From Pyxidicoccus sp. MSG2 (GTDB lineage: Bacteria; Myxococcota; Myxococcia; Myxococcales; Myxococcaceae), in NCBI RefSeq assembly GCF_026626705.1, contig NZ_JAPNKC010000001.1, forward strand, positions 2,480,001 through 2,544,000: 64,000 bases of DNA. The letters are read 5' to 3'. The translations under genes and the position numbers were made by a program. Below the pieces are notes generated by a model. It did no database searches. It was not told the origin of the DNA and worked only from the letters and a program-made list of their open reading frames with translations. Of the stretch, positions 26,276 through 34,881 are shown piece by piece; within the stretch, counting starts at the first letter, position 1, and each line of letters opens with the position of its first letter.

Positions 26276-28417
26276 ATGCAGACAACTAGAAAACTCAAGA
26301 TAGCAGCGCCACTCACACTCCTCTTGGGTTGTGCTCTCGCAGCATGCAGTGTTGAAGACTCTCCGACGAAAGCAAAGGAAGAGCCCGCCCGTGCGGCATC
26401 ACCTGGGACTTCGAGCCTGCGACTCCCTTATGAGGAGTGTGGTGAAGGCCTCTGTAACGGCCCCGAGTGTGGCGATGGGCTTTGTGACATCTCCGAGGTG
26501 GACTGGTGCAGTATGGACTGCAGTTATGAGCCTCCTCCTTGTGGAGATGGGTACTGCAGCGACTCGGAAACCTGCTCCAGTTGTAATCAAGACTGCGGCA
26601 CCTGCAATAACTCTGGCGTCATCAACGTTCCGGGTATTCCCGAAGTGGCCTCCGTGAACGAGATGTATGCACGCGCTGAGGCGTTGGGTATTCCCCCGTC
26701 AGTTGCGGGTGTGCCGAACATCGAGCAGTTCTTGCAAAGTGGCTATCCTGGAGGAACTATCACCCAGTACGGCTATCCGACAGCCACCAGCCTGCAGGAT
26801 TTTACCAACAAACTGTTCCAAGGCGGTGTGTGGCAGAACAATCCCGCCTTTCAGTCACCGGGGGCATGGTCAACGGACGCATTCGGATGTCAAGCTCGTC
26901 AAGTCAATGAACGATACAATGTAAGAGAACTCGTGAGCTTCAACAGGGCCGCGGACCTGTTGTTTCCTTCCGCACTCAACCAAGGAATCTACATTAACAC
27001 CGGCTTCGGAGCGCTTACACCGCTCCACGTGCCTTACCTCCAGCGCAAGCCTGTCAAGCTTGTGGGCACCTTCTTCGAAATGGCCTCTGCGCCCACTACC
27101 ACTGTCGGCGACATCTACGCCTCAACAGGCCAGATGGTCACCGCAGCCAATAACAATGGCAAGATTTCCCTGGGCAAGGTCTATCCCGAAATCCATAGCG
27201 CGTCATCCCTGGAGGAAGTCGCCGCGAAGTTCAAGCTGGATCCTGGAATTCTCGGCGTCAGCGGCACTCCCAATAACAACAATGGCCGCAACACAGTCTT
27301 TATCCTGGCCAGACAGCCCTTGTTCGCCATCTTTCAAGACCTCAACGGCTTTACTCCGACACTTGCCCAATTCGACCCCGCCAAGTTTACCGTCCAGGAC
27401 TTCTACAGACTGGGTGACATGAACGAACTGGGTTACGATAACCTCCCCACCTACGCTCGGTACGTGACTTACGGCAGGATGGTTTTGTTTTCGGTCTCAG
27501 GGTCCAGTACTCTGATGGAACTGGAGACTGCCGCCAATGCTTTCTACACGGGCAACGCGACGACTCAGCAACAAAACATCATCCAGAGTAGTGCGATTCA
27601 AATCGTCGCGCGTGCTGGCGCAAGTCCGCTCCAGGAGGCCGAACTCAAGCTGTACGGGCAGTGGCAGAATTCCTTCAACCTCATGAATGTCCCCGTCACC
27701 AGCATTCAGCCAATCGCATACGAAGTGCGTCGTCTTGACGACCAATTGGCTACCATGTCGCGGACCACGGCATATACCGAGCGCACTTGCCCGCGCGCTC
27801 ACATTCCCGCGAACTACGTGGGCGTCATCTCCGGAACTGGCACCTGTCCGGGCAACGTCGAAACCATTCGCATCAACATGGATAACGAGGATCGGGCTGA
27901 GGCAAGCAACGTCTCGGGGTGGGTCGGCGCCACAAACGTTGATGGCAACGGAAACATCAACTATGTGTTCTGCCGGGTGGATGGCACACAGTTCCACTCT
28001 TTGGCTGCCGCCAACAGCGCGAACTACAACTACGCGGTTCTCAAGCTGGACCAGTCCTGCCCAGAGGGAGCGGTCGAATTTTCCCGCTACTTTGATAACG
28101 AGGACAACAACAACAAGAATAGCTATTCGGGCAACATCTTCCCCAATGTTGTGAACAACAACTCGACGCTGCGCTTCTGCCTGTTCAAGGGTGATGGAAG
28201 CATCGCTTCGGCCTTCCCAAGCCTCGGGTTTGAGTACGGCGTATTCGCCGCATCGCAGTTCGTTTTCACTTCTGCCCGAGGGTACATCTACAGCGATGAT
28301 GAAGACGGGAACAACGCCAATTCTTACAATGTTGACCCTGCATGGAAGTCGGCGGCGACGGCGATCATCAGCGAGGGCTGGGACACCAGGTTGAACACGG
28401 CCCGCGCAGTCCCCTAA
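26276..28417 (+). CDS. Cys-rich lipoprotein with repeated DNED motifs, function unknown
   Basis: 713 residues from ATG 26276. A lipoprotein signal (PLTLLLGCALAAC) is followed by a Cys-rich region (CGEGLCNGPECGDGLC, CGDGYCSDSETCSSCNQDCG), with a spacing common in myxobacterial surface proteins. Residues about 130-520 form an unrecognised domain rich in Tyr, Asn and Gln. The C-terminal 200 residues hold three related units marked INMDNEDRAEASNVSG, YFDNEDNNNKNSYSGN and YSDDEDGNNANSYN, each followed by a beta-like stretch with a paired Cys; the acidic loops could bind calcium. The gene is AT-richer than the island's flanks, which suggests import. It sits between two ISL3 remnants. Confidence 0.75.
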   Translation: MQTTRKLKIAAPLTLLLGCALAACSVEDSPTKAKEEPARAASPGTSSLRLPYEECGEGLCNGPECGDGLCDISEVDWCSMDCSYEPPPCGDGYCSDSETCSSCNQDCGTCNNSGVINVPGIPEVASVNEMYARAEALGIPPSVAGVPNIEQFLQSGYPGGTITQYGYPTATSLQDFTNKLFQGGVWQNNPAFQSPGAWSTDAFGCQARQVNERYNVRELVSFNRAADLLFPSALNQGIYINTGFGALTPLHVPYLQRKPVKLVGTFFEMASAPTTTVGDIYASTGQMVTAANNNGKISLGKVYPEIHSASSLEEVAAKFKLDPGILGVSGTPNNNNGRNTVFILARQPLFAIFQDLNGFTPTLAQFDPAKFTVQDFYRLGDMNELGYDNLPTYARYVTYGRMVLFSVSGSSTLMELETAANAFYTGNATTQQQNIIQSSAIQIVARAGASPLQEAELKLYGQWQNSFNLMNVPVTSIQPIAYEVRRLDDQLATMSRTTAYTERTCPRAHIPANYVGVISGTGTCPGNVETIRINMDNEDRAEASNVSGWVGATNVDGNGNINYVFCRVDGTQFHSLAAANSANYNYAVLKLDQSCPEGAVEFSRYFDNEDNNNKNSYSGNIFPNVVNNNSTLRFCLFKGDGSIASAFPSLGFEYGVFAASQFVFTSARGYIYSDDEDGNNANSYNVDPAWKSAATAIISEGWDTRLNTARAVP

Positions 28418-28428
28418 AAGGGTCGTCC

Positions 28429-28465
28429 CCACTGCGCATCGACCAATATATTCGGTGCGCAGTGG
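28429..28465 (+). terminator. Stem-loop after the DNED lipoprotein gene
   Basis: CCACTGCGCA / TGCGCAGTGG, a perfect 10-base stem with a 17-base AT-rich loop, starting 12 bases after the stop codon. No T-run follows. Its right arm nearly touches the edge of an ISL3 remnant. Confidence 0.45.
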
Positions 28466-28469
28466 CTAT

Positions 28470-28656
28470 GAAGCTTCCCCGGTTCCGGCCTCTCCCGCAT
28501 TTTGGGTGATGCGCAGGTTCAGACGGTGAGCAGCACGCGACGACGAAGCAGGTCGAAGCTGGCGCGGCCATACATCTAACGCTTGAGAAGCTTGAGCTTC
28601 GTGATTTGGCCCTCGGCCTGCGCGTTACTCCAGAGAGGTCAGTGCAGTCCGGACGG
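28470..28656 (-). pseudogene. ISL3 end and transposase 3' remnant (remnant B)
   Basis: From AAGCTTCCCCGGTTCCGGCC the DNA follows the left end of the intact ISL3 element (AAGTTGCCCCGGTTCCGCGG...), then its transposase 3' end (GACGGTGAGCAGCACGCGAC, GCAGGTCGAAGCTGG), until about 28656. A TAA occurs where the intact copy encodes its Gln-Met-Tyr-Gly segment. It is cut off by the DDE transposase fragment that follows. Confidence 0.7.
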
Positions 28657-29143
28657 CATCGGCGGCGAGCGCCAGGGCGTGGCGCCCGGCCAGCTGACGA
28701 TTCACGCTGACCGAGGCTCCTCGATGACCTCCAAGCCGGTGGCCCTGCTGATGACCGACCTGGGCGTGACGAAGACGCACTCTAGGCCGCATGTCTCCAA
28801 CGACAACCCCTTCAGCGAGGCGCACTTCAAGACGCTGAAGTACCGGCCTGACTTCCCCCTGCGCTTCGGCTGTCTCCAGGACGCCCGCGGCTTCGGTGGC
28901 GACTTCTTCGGCTGGTACAACCAGGAGCACCACCACGCCGGACTCGGCCTGCTCACGCCCCACGACGTGCACCACGGCCTGGCCGCCGAGCGCATCGCGG
29001 CCCGGGCCGCCGTGCTCTCCGCCGCCTACGTCGCTCACCCCGAACGCTTCCCGCGCGGCGCACCCAAGCCGCAGGCGCTGCCGAACGCCGTCTGGATCAA
29101 CGACCCTGCGCGCCTCTCCACCTCTCAGTCGACCGCGCAGTAA
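28657..29143 (+). pseudogene. IS3-type DDE transposase (rve) C-terminal remnant
   Basis: An open frame reads LTIHADRGSSMTSKPVALLM, then SNDNPFSEAHFKTLKYRPDF and FGWYNQEHHHAGLGLLTPHD. These are the second Asp region, the catalytic Glu region and the end of the integrase core seen in IS3/IS2-type OrfB. The N-terminal half with the helix-turn-helix and the first catalytic Asp is missing, replaced by the ISL3 remnant at about 28657. The remaining frame is open to TAA 29143, so loss was by truncation. Confidence 0.75.
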
Positions 29144-29236
29144 TCTCACGAACTCACTGTCTCATCCGCGTTGACAGGTTCCGCAGCTCGGCCCGTCAGC
29201 CGAGGCGACAACATCCCTGACACAGGGGAGATGACC

Positions 29237-32200
29237 ATGCATCGAGCAGCAACGGCCTTAGCGCTCATCATCCTTGGGTGTGTGGCATGCGCAACAGTGG
29301 AACATGCGTCAACAGACTCACGTTTGGTGGAAGCACAGAAGCTTTTTGAGGAGGGTCAGGAGCTGAACGAGGCGGCGAAGTATGCGGAAGCGGTCCCGTT
29401 GATCGAGCGCGCGCTGGAACTTCGTGAGTCCATCCTTGGAAGGACGCACCTGGAAGTTGCCAGTTGCCTCAACCTTCTCGGTGAGGTTCATCAAGAGCAG
29501 GGGAGCTACGCGCGCGCCGAACCGCTCCTTCAGCACGCATTGGCAATTCGGGAAGCCACCCTCGGCAACAGCCATCCTGACGTTGCCTTCTCTCTCCACG
29601 ACCTCGCCAGCATCTACAAAGACCAGGGGCTCTACGCTCGGGCCGAGCCGCTGTTTCAGCGTGCGCTGGTGATTCTGGAAGCTACCCTCGGCAAGAGCCA
29701 CCCCCACGTCGCCACCGCGCTCACAAGCGTCGCCTTCCTCTACAGGGACCAGGGGCTCTACGCACGGGCCGAGCCGCTGTTTCAACGTGCGCTGGCGATT
29801 ACTGAAGCCGCCTACGGCAGCAGCCATCCCCACGTTGCCATCTCGCTCCACAACCTCGCTCTCCTCTACAAAGTCCAGGGGCTCTACGCACAGGCCGAGC
29901 CGCTGTCGCAACGTGCTCTGCCGATCCTGGAAGCCGCCTACGGCAAGAGCCATCCCTTCGTCGCCAACGCACTTAACAACCTCGCCAGCCTCTACTGGTA
30001 CCAGGGGCTCTACACACGGGCCGAGCCGCTGTTTCAACGTGCGCTGGCGATTAGTGAAGCCGCCTACGGCAGCAGCCATCCCGAAATTGCCACCTCGTTA
30101 AATAACCTCGCCACCATCTACAGGGACCAGGGGCTCTACGCACGGGCCGAGCCGCTGTTTCAACGTGCGCTGGTAATTCGGGAAACCATCCTCGGCAAGA
30201 ACCATCCCTTCGTTGCCCACTCGCTCCACAACCTCGCTCTCCTCTACAAAGACCAGGGGCTCTACGCCCAAGCCGAGCCGCTGTTTCAACGTGCGCTGGC
30301 GATTAGTGAAGCCGCCTACGGCAGCAGCCATCCCGAAATTGCCACCTCGTTGAATAACCTCGCCACCATCTACAGGGACCAGGGGCTCTACGCACGGGCC
30401 GAGCCGCTGTTTCAACGTGCGCTGGCAATTCGGGAAGCCATCCTCGGCAAGAATCATCCCCTCGTTGCTCTCTCTCTTAATGACCTTGCTCGACTCCACT
30501 TGGCTCAAAGGGACCTCGTTGGGGCCCTACTGCTCTTCAAGCGTGCGTTCGTTGCATCCGAACTGCACCTACGCCAGCAGGTCTTCGGCTTCTCCGAGGC
30601 GCGCTTGGCCAGTTCCCTGCGTCTGCTGCACGAAGATGAGGAACGCCTCTACTCTGTCGTCCGCGAACACCCGGAGGATGCCTACGTTCGCTACCTCGCA
30701 TTCTCTGCCGCTTTGCTTCGCAAGGGCCGCTCCATCGAAGAACTCGCAGACACCTCTCGCATCATCTTTCGAAACCTGGAAGAAGCCGATCACGAATCAT
30801 TTGAGCGCCTAAGAGCCTTGCGCACCCAGTTCTCCGCGCTGACGCTGGCAGGCCCCGGTTCGCTTTCGCCTACGGACTACCAGCAGCGCCTCAAGGAACT
30901 CACCGACCAAGCCACTGTTATTGAGGAGCACCTCTCCAGACGATCGGCACCGCTGCGTGCTCTCTCCGCGTTGCCTCTTCCCGATGAAGTCATCGGCCAC
31001 GTCGCCCAAACGCTTCCTAAGAATGGCGCGCTCATCGAGTTCATCGCCTATCGCGACCGCCCACTTGTCCCCACGCCTGGAACTCACGCCACGAAGCACC
31101 CAGGCCAACTCCGTTATCTCGCGTTCCTGCTCTTCGCCGATGGCAGAACTGAGGCCATCGACCTGGGTCCTGGTGAGCCCATCGACGCCGCCGCACTGCA
31201 CTTGCATGGCGCGCTTGCCCGCAACTCCGCCTCCTATCATCTCGCCGCCCGAGCATTCTATAAGCTCGCCTTCCGTCCTCTTCTGCCGCACCTGGGCAAG
31301 GTCCAGCGCCTATTTTTGTCGCCCGACGGCCAGCTCAATCTCGTCCCCTTCGCTGCACTCCACGATGGCCGCCGCTTTCTGGTGGATGCCTTGGACATTA
31401 CCTATCTCACCTCGGGCAAAGACCTTTTGCCCCATCCCGAGGTCAGCGCCGCTGTGACTTCCGTGGTGATCATCGGCAACCCGGATTTCATCTCGCGCCC
31501 TGCCGCGTCCACCGTCGCTACTCTGTCCACTCTCGTTCCCGCTGAGCGCTCGGCCTCACTGGAAGCCTTTTTTTCGCGCGAAGTGGTGGAGGTTGATTCT
31601 CCCTACACACCGCTTCCCGGCACTCAGAAGGAGGCTGAAACCATTCACCAACTGCTCCCTCAAGCCCAATTGCTCCTGGGTTCCAAGGCCACGAAGCACG
31701 CCCTATTGACGCTGGACACGCCTGGCCTCCTCCACATCGCAACCCACGGCTTCTTTCGCGAGGATGCTGAAGGCGCTCTCCTTCCCGACCCCCTGCTGCG
31801 CTCGGGCCTCGTACTGGCGGGTGCCAGTTCACCGCAGGAGCAATCCGGCCCAAGATATCGTGAGGACTCGATCGTCACGGCGCTGGAACTTGCGGGACTC
31901 GACTTGTGGGGCACTCAGTTGGTCGTGCTGTCGGCCTGCGACACCGGCCGTGGCGACATCAAACCCGGCCAGGGAGTGTACGGACTGCGCCGTGCGCTGG
32001 TGAGCGCGGGTACCGAGTCCCTGGTGACCAGCCTGTGGAAGGTCAATGATGAGACCTCGCGCGAGCTAATGGAGAGCTATTACCGCAATCTCCTGGCCGG
32101 ACAGAGGCGCGCCGAGGCTCTCCGTACGGCGATGAAGGCATTGCGCCAGAAGCACCCGAAGCCCTACTCTTGGGCGCCTTTCATCTTTATCGGAAAGGAT

Positions 32201-32251
32201 ACGCCCCTCCAGGGGCTGGCTCCGACCCCCTCAGCGCGGCCAATTCCCTGA
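29237..32251 (+). CDS. TPR-CHAT protease-like lipoprotein (copy 2)
   Basis: 1004 residues from ATG 29237 (AGGGGAG at good distance; ATG 29231 is too close to it). The leader ALIILGCVAC gives the same Cys15 as copy 1. Ten TPR units of 42 residues fill about residues 30-445 (GLYARAEPLFQRALAI.EA.YG.SHP). The CHAT domain has His837 (HIATHGFF) and Cys901 (LSACDTG). The CHAT and linker parts align with copy 1 almost without gaps (for example LITSGKDLLP-like LTSGKDLLPHPE), while TPR content differs in number and sequence, so sensing may have diverged. It lies between transposase debris and an intact ISL3 element. Likely a paralogue from duplication of the 16-19 kb gene. Confidence 0.9.
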   Translation: MHRAATALALIILGCVACATVEHASTDSRLVEAQKLFEEGQELNEAAKYAEAVPLIERALELRESILGRTHLEVASCLNLLGEVHQEQGSYARAEPLLQHALAIREATLGNSHPDVAFSLHDLASIYKDQGLYARAEPLFQRALVILEATLGKSHPHVATALTSVAFLYRDQGLYARAEPLFQRALAITEAAYGSSHPHVAISLHNLALLYKVQGLYAQAEPLSQRALPILEAAYGKSHPFVANALNNLASLYWYQGLYTRAEPLFQRALAISEAAYGSSHPEIATSLNNLATIYRDQGLYARAEPLFQRALVIRETILGKNHPFVAHSLHNLALLYKDQGLYAQAEPLFQRALAISEAAYGSSHPEIATSLNNLATIYRDQGLYARAEPLFQRALAIREAILGKNHPLVALSLNDLARLHLAQRDLVGALLLFKRAFVASELHLRQQVFGFSEARLASSLRLLHEDEERLYSVVREHPEDAYVRYLAFSAALLRKGRSIEELADTSRIIFRNLEEADHESFERLRALRTQFSALTLAGPGSLSPTDYQQRLKELTDQATVIEEHLSRRSAPLRALSALPLPDEVIGHVAQTLPKNGALIEFIAYRDRPLVPTPGTHATKHPGQLRYLAFLLFADGRTEAIDLGPGEPIDAAALHLHGALARNSASYHLAARAFYKLAFRPLLPHLGKVQRLFLSPDGQLNLVPFAALHDGRRFLVDALDITYLTSGKDLLPHPEVSAAVTSVVIIGNPDFISRPAASTVATLSTLVPAERSASLEAFFSREVVEVDSPYTPLPGTQKEAETIHQLLPQAQLLLGSKATKHALLTLDTPGLLHIATHGFFREDAEGALLPDPLLRSGLVLAGASSPQEQSGPRYREDSIVTALELAGLDLWGTQLVVLSACDTGRGDIKPGQGVYGLRRALVSAGTESLVTSLWKVNDETSRELMESYYRNLLAGQRRAEALRTAMKALRQKHPKPYSWAPFIFIGKDTPLQGLAPTPSARPIP
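30021..30425 (+). repeat. Recent two-unit duplication in the TPR array of copy 2
   Basis: Bases 30021-30173 recur at 30273-30425 with one visible mismatch, a shift of 252 bases or two TPR units. It parallels, but differs from, the three-unit duplication in copy 1, so both arrays have changed recently on their own. Confidence 0.8.
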
Positions 32252-32327
32252 TCGGTGAGGTTCACTTCGAGCCATGCAAGCCAAAGTCTTATGCGTTCGC
32301 GCTCCCTCAAACGAGGGCAAAGCCGTA

Positions 32328-34135
32328 GTGAAGTTGCCCCGGTTCCGCGGCTCTCCCGCACTTTGTGTGATGCATAGGCTCAGACGGTGAGGAGCACGCG
32401 ACGGCGCAGCAGGTCGAAGCTGGCTCGGCCGTACATCTGACGCTTGAGGAACTTGAGCTTCGTGATCTGCCCCTCCGCCTGGGCGTTGCTCCAGGGCGTG
32501 GTCAGCGCCGCCCGGACTGCATCCCCGTCCTGCTGCAACCCCTCGGCGAAGGTCTCCACCGCACGCACGCCGCAGTGGCGTGCCGCGCCCAGCCACGCCT
32601 CGAAGGGCCTACAGGAACTGCGTCGCCTGGCCCCGTGCGTAACGCTCCGCGCGCGGACCACTTCGCAGAAGCGTCGGGTCGACTCCATGACGCGCGCGGC
32701 CTCCTTGTCCTGTCGGATGCGAGCCAGCGTGGCTGCATCCTCGGGTGTGAGTTCGGACGGTTCCTTCACGCACAGCCAGGCCAATTGCTTCGGGGAGGCG
32801 AGCGGGTCGGGGCTCTTGCCATTGGACCACCAGTCGCCGCCGGACTCCGCGCGCGGCCTCGTGCGCGCCGGAGCTGTGCGGCGCGTCTGGAGCCAGCGGT
32901 GGACCTGCCGTGACGTGCCACGAAACCCTCGTGCGCGAATCTCCCTCCAGAGCGAGCAGGCGTTTTCGCAGCCCGCCGAATGACGCTCCTCGAGGTACTC
33001 CAGAAATGGGGCAAGGATGCTCGGACCGGGCGCGCGCACCGAGCGCTCCGGAAAGGCTTCCGCGGTGGCGTACTTTCGCACCGTGCTCGGTGCCAGTCTC
33101 AAGGTGCGGTGGATTCTCGCCAGCGGCTCCCTGGCGAGGACTCGGCGCCGCACTGCCTCGTACGCGGCCACGCGCTGGGCTCGGCTCGCCTCACGGGAGC
33201 GGACTTCAGCATGAGTGCGTGGAAATGAGGTGAGCCGACGCGCTGGGGAAACGCCCTCTCGCGAGACGACCGGCAGGGAGCGCAGGCGCGCGTGCGCCCC
33301 CGTCAGCCAGCGCTCCGCCATCTGCCTCCCATTGAGGAGCAGATGCCAGCGGTCCGCTACTTGTTGAGCGTCGGGAGCACCGAGTGCGGCTGCATGTGCG
33401 TACTCCGTCGAGCGGTCTCTGGTGAGGACCTTGATAGCAGGGTGGCGACGCAGCCACGCCGTCAGCGTCGGCGTTGAGCGGTCAGGCAGCAGCTCGACGA
33501 CACGGTGCGCTTCGATGTCGACGAGAATGGAGCCGTAGGTGCGCCCCTTTCGCAGGGCCCAGTCATCCACGCCCACCACCCGGGAGTCTCGTGGCGCCGG
33601 CAGCGGAGTACGGCGAATCAGGCGCAGGAGCGTGTCGGGGCTGGTTGGCATGGCCAGCGGCTCGAGCAGTCTGGCTCCAGCCTCGGCACCCGCTGTCATG
33701 GCGACGGCGCACTGGGCGGTGGCAAGCCGCCGCGTTCGCCGGGCCCGAGGAGCCAGCAAGCGGGGCAGCCGCTCCGCGAACGTGCGGCGAGGGCATTGCG
33801 CGTTTCGACAGAAGAAGCGACGCACATGCATTTCCAGTTTCACGGCACGCCCGGCGGAGGGCAGGTCAGCGGGGCGGCGGACGTAGCTGCTGTGCACGGA
33901 GTTGCTGGGCGTCCGGCAGGAGGGACACCGGGCACCAGTGCTCTCCTGGTGCACCACGAGGACGATTTTCGGCGAGCCACCGCGCGCCACTTGCTCCACT
34001 CGACAACCGGGAAGGGAGTACAGCGTTTCCATTCCCAGGTTGTAGTCGCCCCACTGGTAGCCTGCCGCAGCTGCCTACTTCTCCGAGGGGCATCACACAA
34101 AGTGCGGGAGAGCCGCGAAAACGGGGCAACTTCAC
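32328..34135 (-). mobile_element. Intact ISL3-family insertion sequence
   Basis: About 1.8 kb bounded by long inverted repeats. The left end begins GTGAAGTTGCCCCGGTTCCG and the right end, read inward, GTGAAGTTGCCCCGTTTTCG; both go on with CGGCTCTCCCGCACTTTGTG and TGATGC, about 46 bases with three mismatches. One transposase gene fills it. I see no 8-base direct repeat at the flanks as placed here, so the exact ends are uncertain. Two decayed relatives lie within 7 kb. Confidence 0.85.
32380..34032 (-). CDS. ISL3-family transposase, full length
   Basis: 550 residues from ATG 34032. An N-terminal zinc-binding region (GARCPSCRTPS, then RRFFCRNAQCPRRTFAERLP) and a helix-turn-helix lead to the DDE core with VGVDDWALRKGRTYGSILVD (first Asp), VLTRDRSTEYAHAAALGAPD (second Asp) and the C-terminal TTPWSNAQAEGQITKLKFLK holding the Glu. 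Length and motif order are those of active ISL3 transposases, with no stop or shift, so it may still move. Confidence 0.92.
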   Translation of the reverse strand: METLYSLPGCRVEQVARGGSPKIVLVVHQESTGARCPSCRTPSNSVHSSYVRRPADLPSAGRAVKLEMHVRRFFCRNAQCPRRTFAERLPRLLAPRARRTRRLATAQCAVAMTAGAEAGARLLEPLAMPTSPDTLLRLIRRTPLPAPRDSRVVGVDDWALRKGRTYGSILVDIEAHRVVELLPDRSTPTLTAWLRRHPAIKVLTRDRSTEYAHAAALGAPDAQQVADRWHLLLNGRQMAERWLTGAHARLRSLPVVSREGVSPARRLTSFPRTHAEVRSREASRAQRVAAYEAVRRRVLAREPLARIHRTLRLAPSTVRKYATAEAFPERSVRAPGPSILAPFLEYLEERHSAGCENACSLWREIRARGFRGTSRQVHRWLQTRRTAPARTRPRAESGGDWWSNGKSPDPLASPKQLAWLCVKEPSELTPEDAATLARIRQDKEAARVMESTRRFCEVVRARSVTHGARRRSSCRPFEAWLGAARHCGVRAVETFAEGLQQDGDAVRAALTTPWSNAQAEGQITKLKFLKRQMYGRASFDLLRRRVLLTV

Positions 34136-34255
34136 CTCGCGCCGGAGGCCCGGGAGAGCGCGGTGCAGCAACTCGACCGGCCCGTGCCCCAGCTCCACGC
34201 CGCACCGGGCAGAGACGCCGGAGGGGCACACTGAGGGCACATGAGACTACGAGGC

Positions 34256-34294
34256 CAAAGAAAAAGCCCAGCAACCCGGTGAGATTGCTGGGCT
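34256..34294 (-). terminator. Rho-independent terminator of ssrA
   Basis: AGCCCAGCAA / TTGCTGGGCT is a perfect 10-base stem with a 10-base loop, followed on the minus strand by TTTTTCTTT. It begins 9 bases after the tmRNA 3' end. Confidence 0.9.
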
Positions 34295-34302
34295 CTTGAA
34301 TG

Positions 34303-34665
34303 TGGAGGCGGCGGGAATCGAACCCGCGTCCGAAAGCCTTCTGCTCTTCGACCCTACGTGCGTAGTCCGCGATTTGCTACGTCCCGGAGGCTCCCACGGA
34401 CGGGATACTCCGAGCCGGTCCTGGAAAGATCTCGCCACCTCGGGCCCAGGCACCCTTGGCAGCCAGCCTGCATTATGACGGTCTGACCCAACCCCACAGG
34501 CCGAGGGCGGGGGGACCGCGCACTAGAAGCTGTTTTTAGGCAGCCAGCGCGAGCTCAACGTTGTCGTTGGCTTTTGTGATTCTGCCGGGTTGGATTTACG
34601 AGCTACCAGACAAGCTCGGCACGCGTCTCGAACTTCAATGCCCCCGTCGAAACCAGGTCGCCCCC
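34303..34665 (-). ncRNA. ssrA: Transfer-messenger RNA (tmRNA)
   Basis: About 363 bases. The 5' end GGGGGCGACCTGGTTTCGAC and the 3' end with T-arm GCGGGTTCGATTCCCGC and CGCCTCC are diagnostic; GGGGGCG pairs with CGCCTCC as the acceptor stem. The CCA tail is not encoded (ACAT follows). The tag frame on the minus strand, 34571 to 34536, reads ANDNVELALAA then TAA, ending in the protease signal ALAA. tmRNA with SmpB frees ribosomes stalled on broken messages and marks the peptides for degradation. Confidence 0.97.
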
Positions 34666-34881
34666 GGTTGGGTTGACTGCCACTGCGACTGCCACGCGGT
34701 CTGCTTCAACCGCGCCTCCTCACATTAACCGCTGACGGGGGTCCGTCAATCCTCCTGACCGTGCCGGCACTCACTTCAGCGCACGCCGCCGGACACTCGC
34801 GTCACAACCTGCACCCCCAACGTTCGAGCCGTCGTAGGGTCGCCTCCCCGCCGGGTTGGTTCCCGGCCACGAGGACGCCGA

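Noticed and set aside
32328..34135. 8-base target duplication around the ISL3 element
   Set aside because: The bases flanking the repeat ends as placed do not match each other.
34136..34255. Possible gene between the ISL3 element and ssrA
   Set aside because: Short frames only, no ribosome site and no domain.
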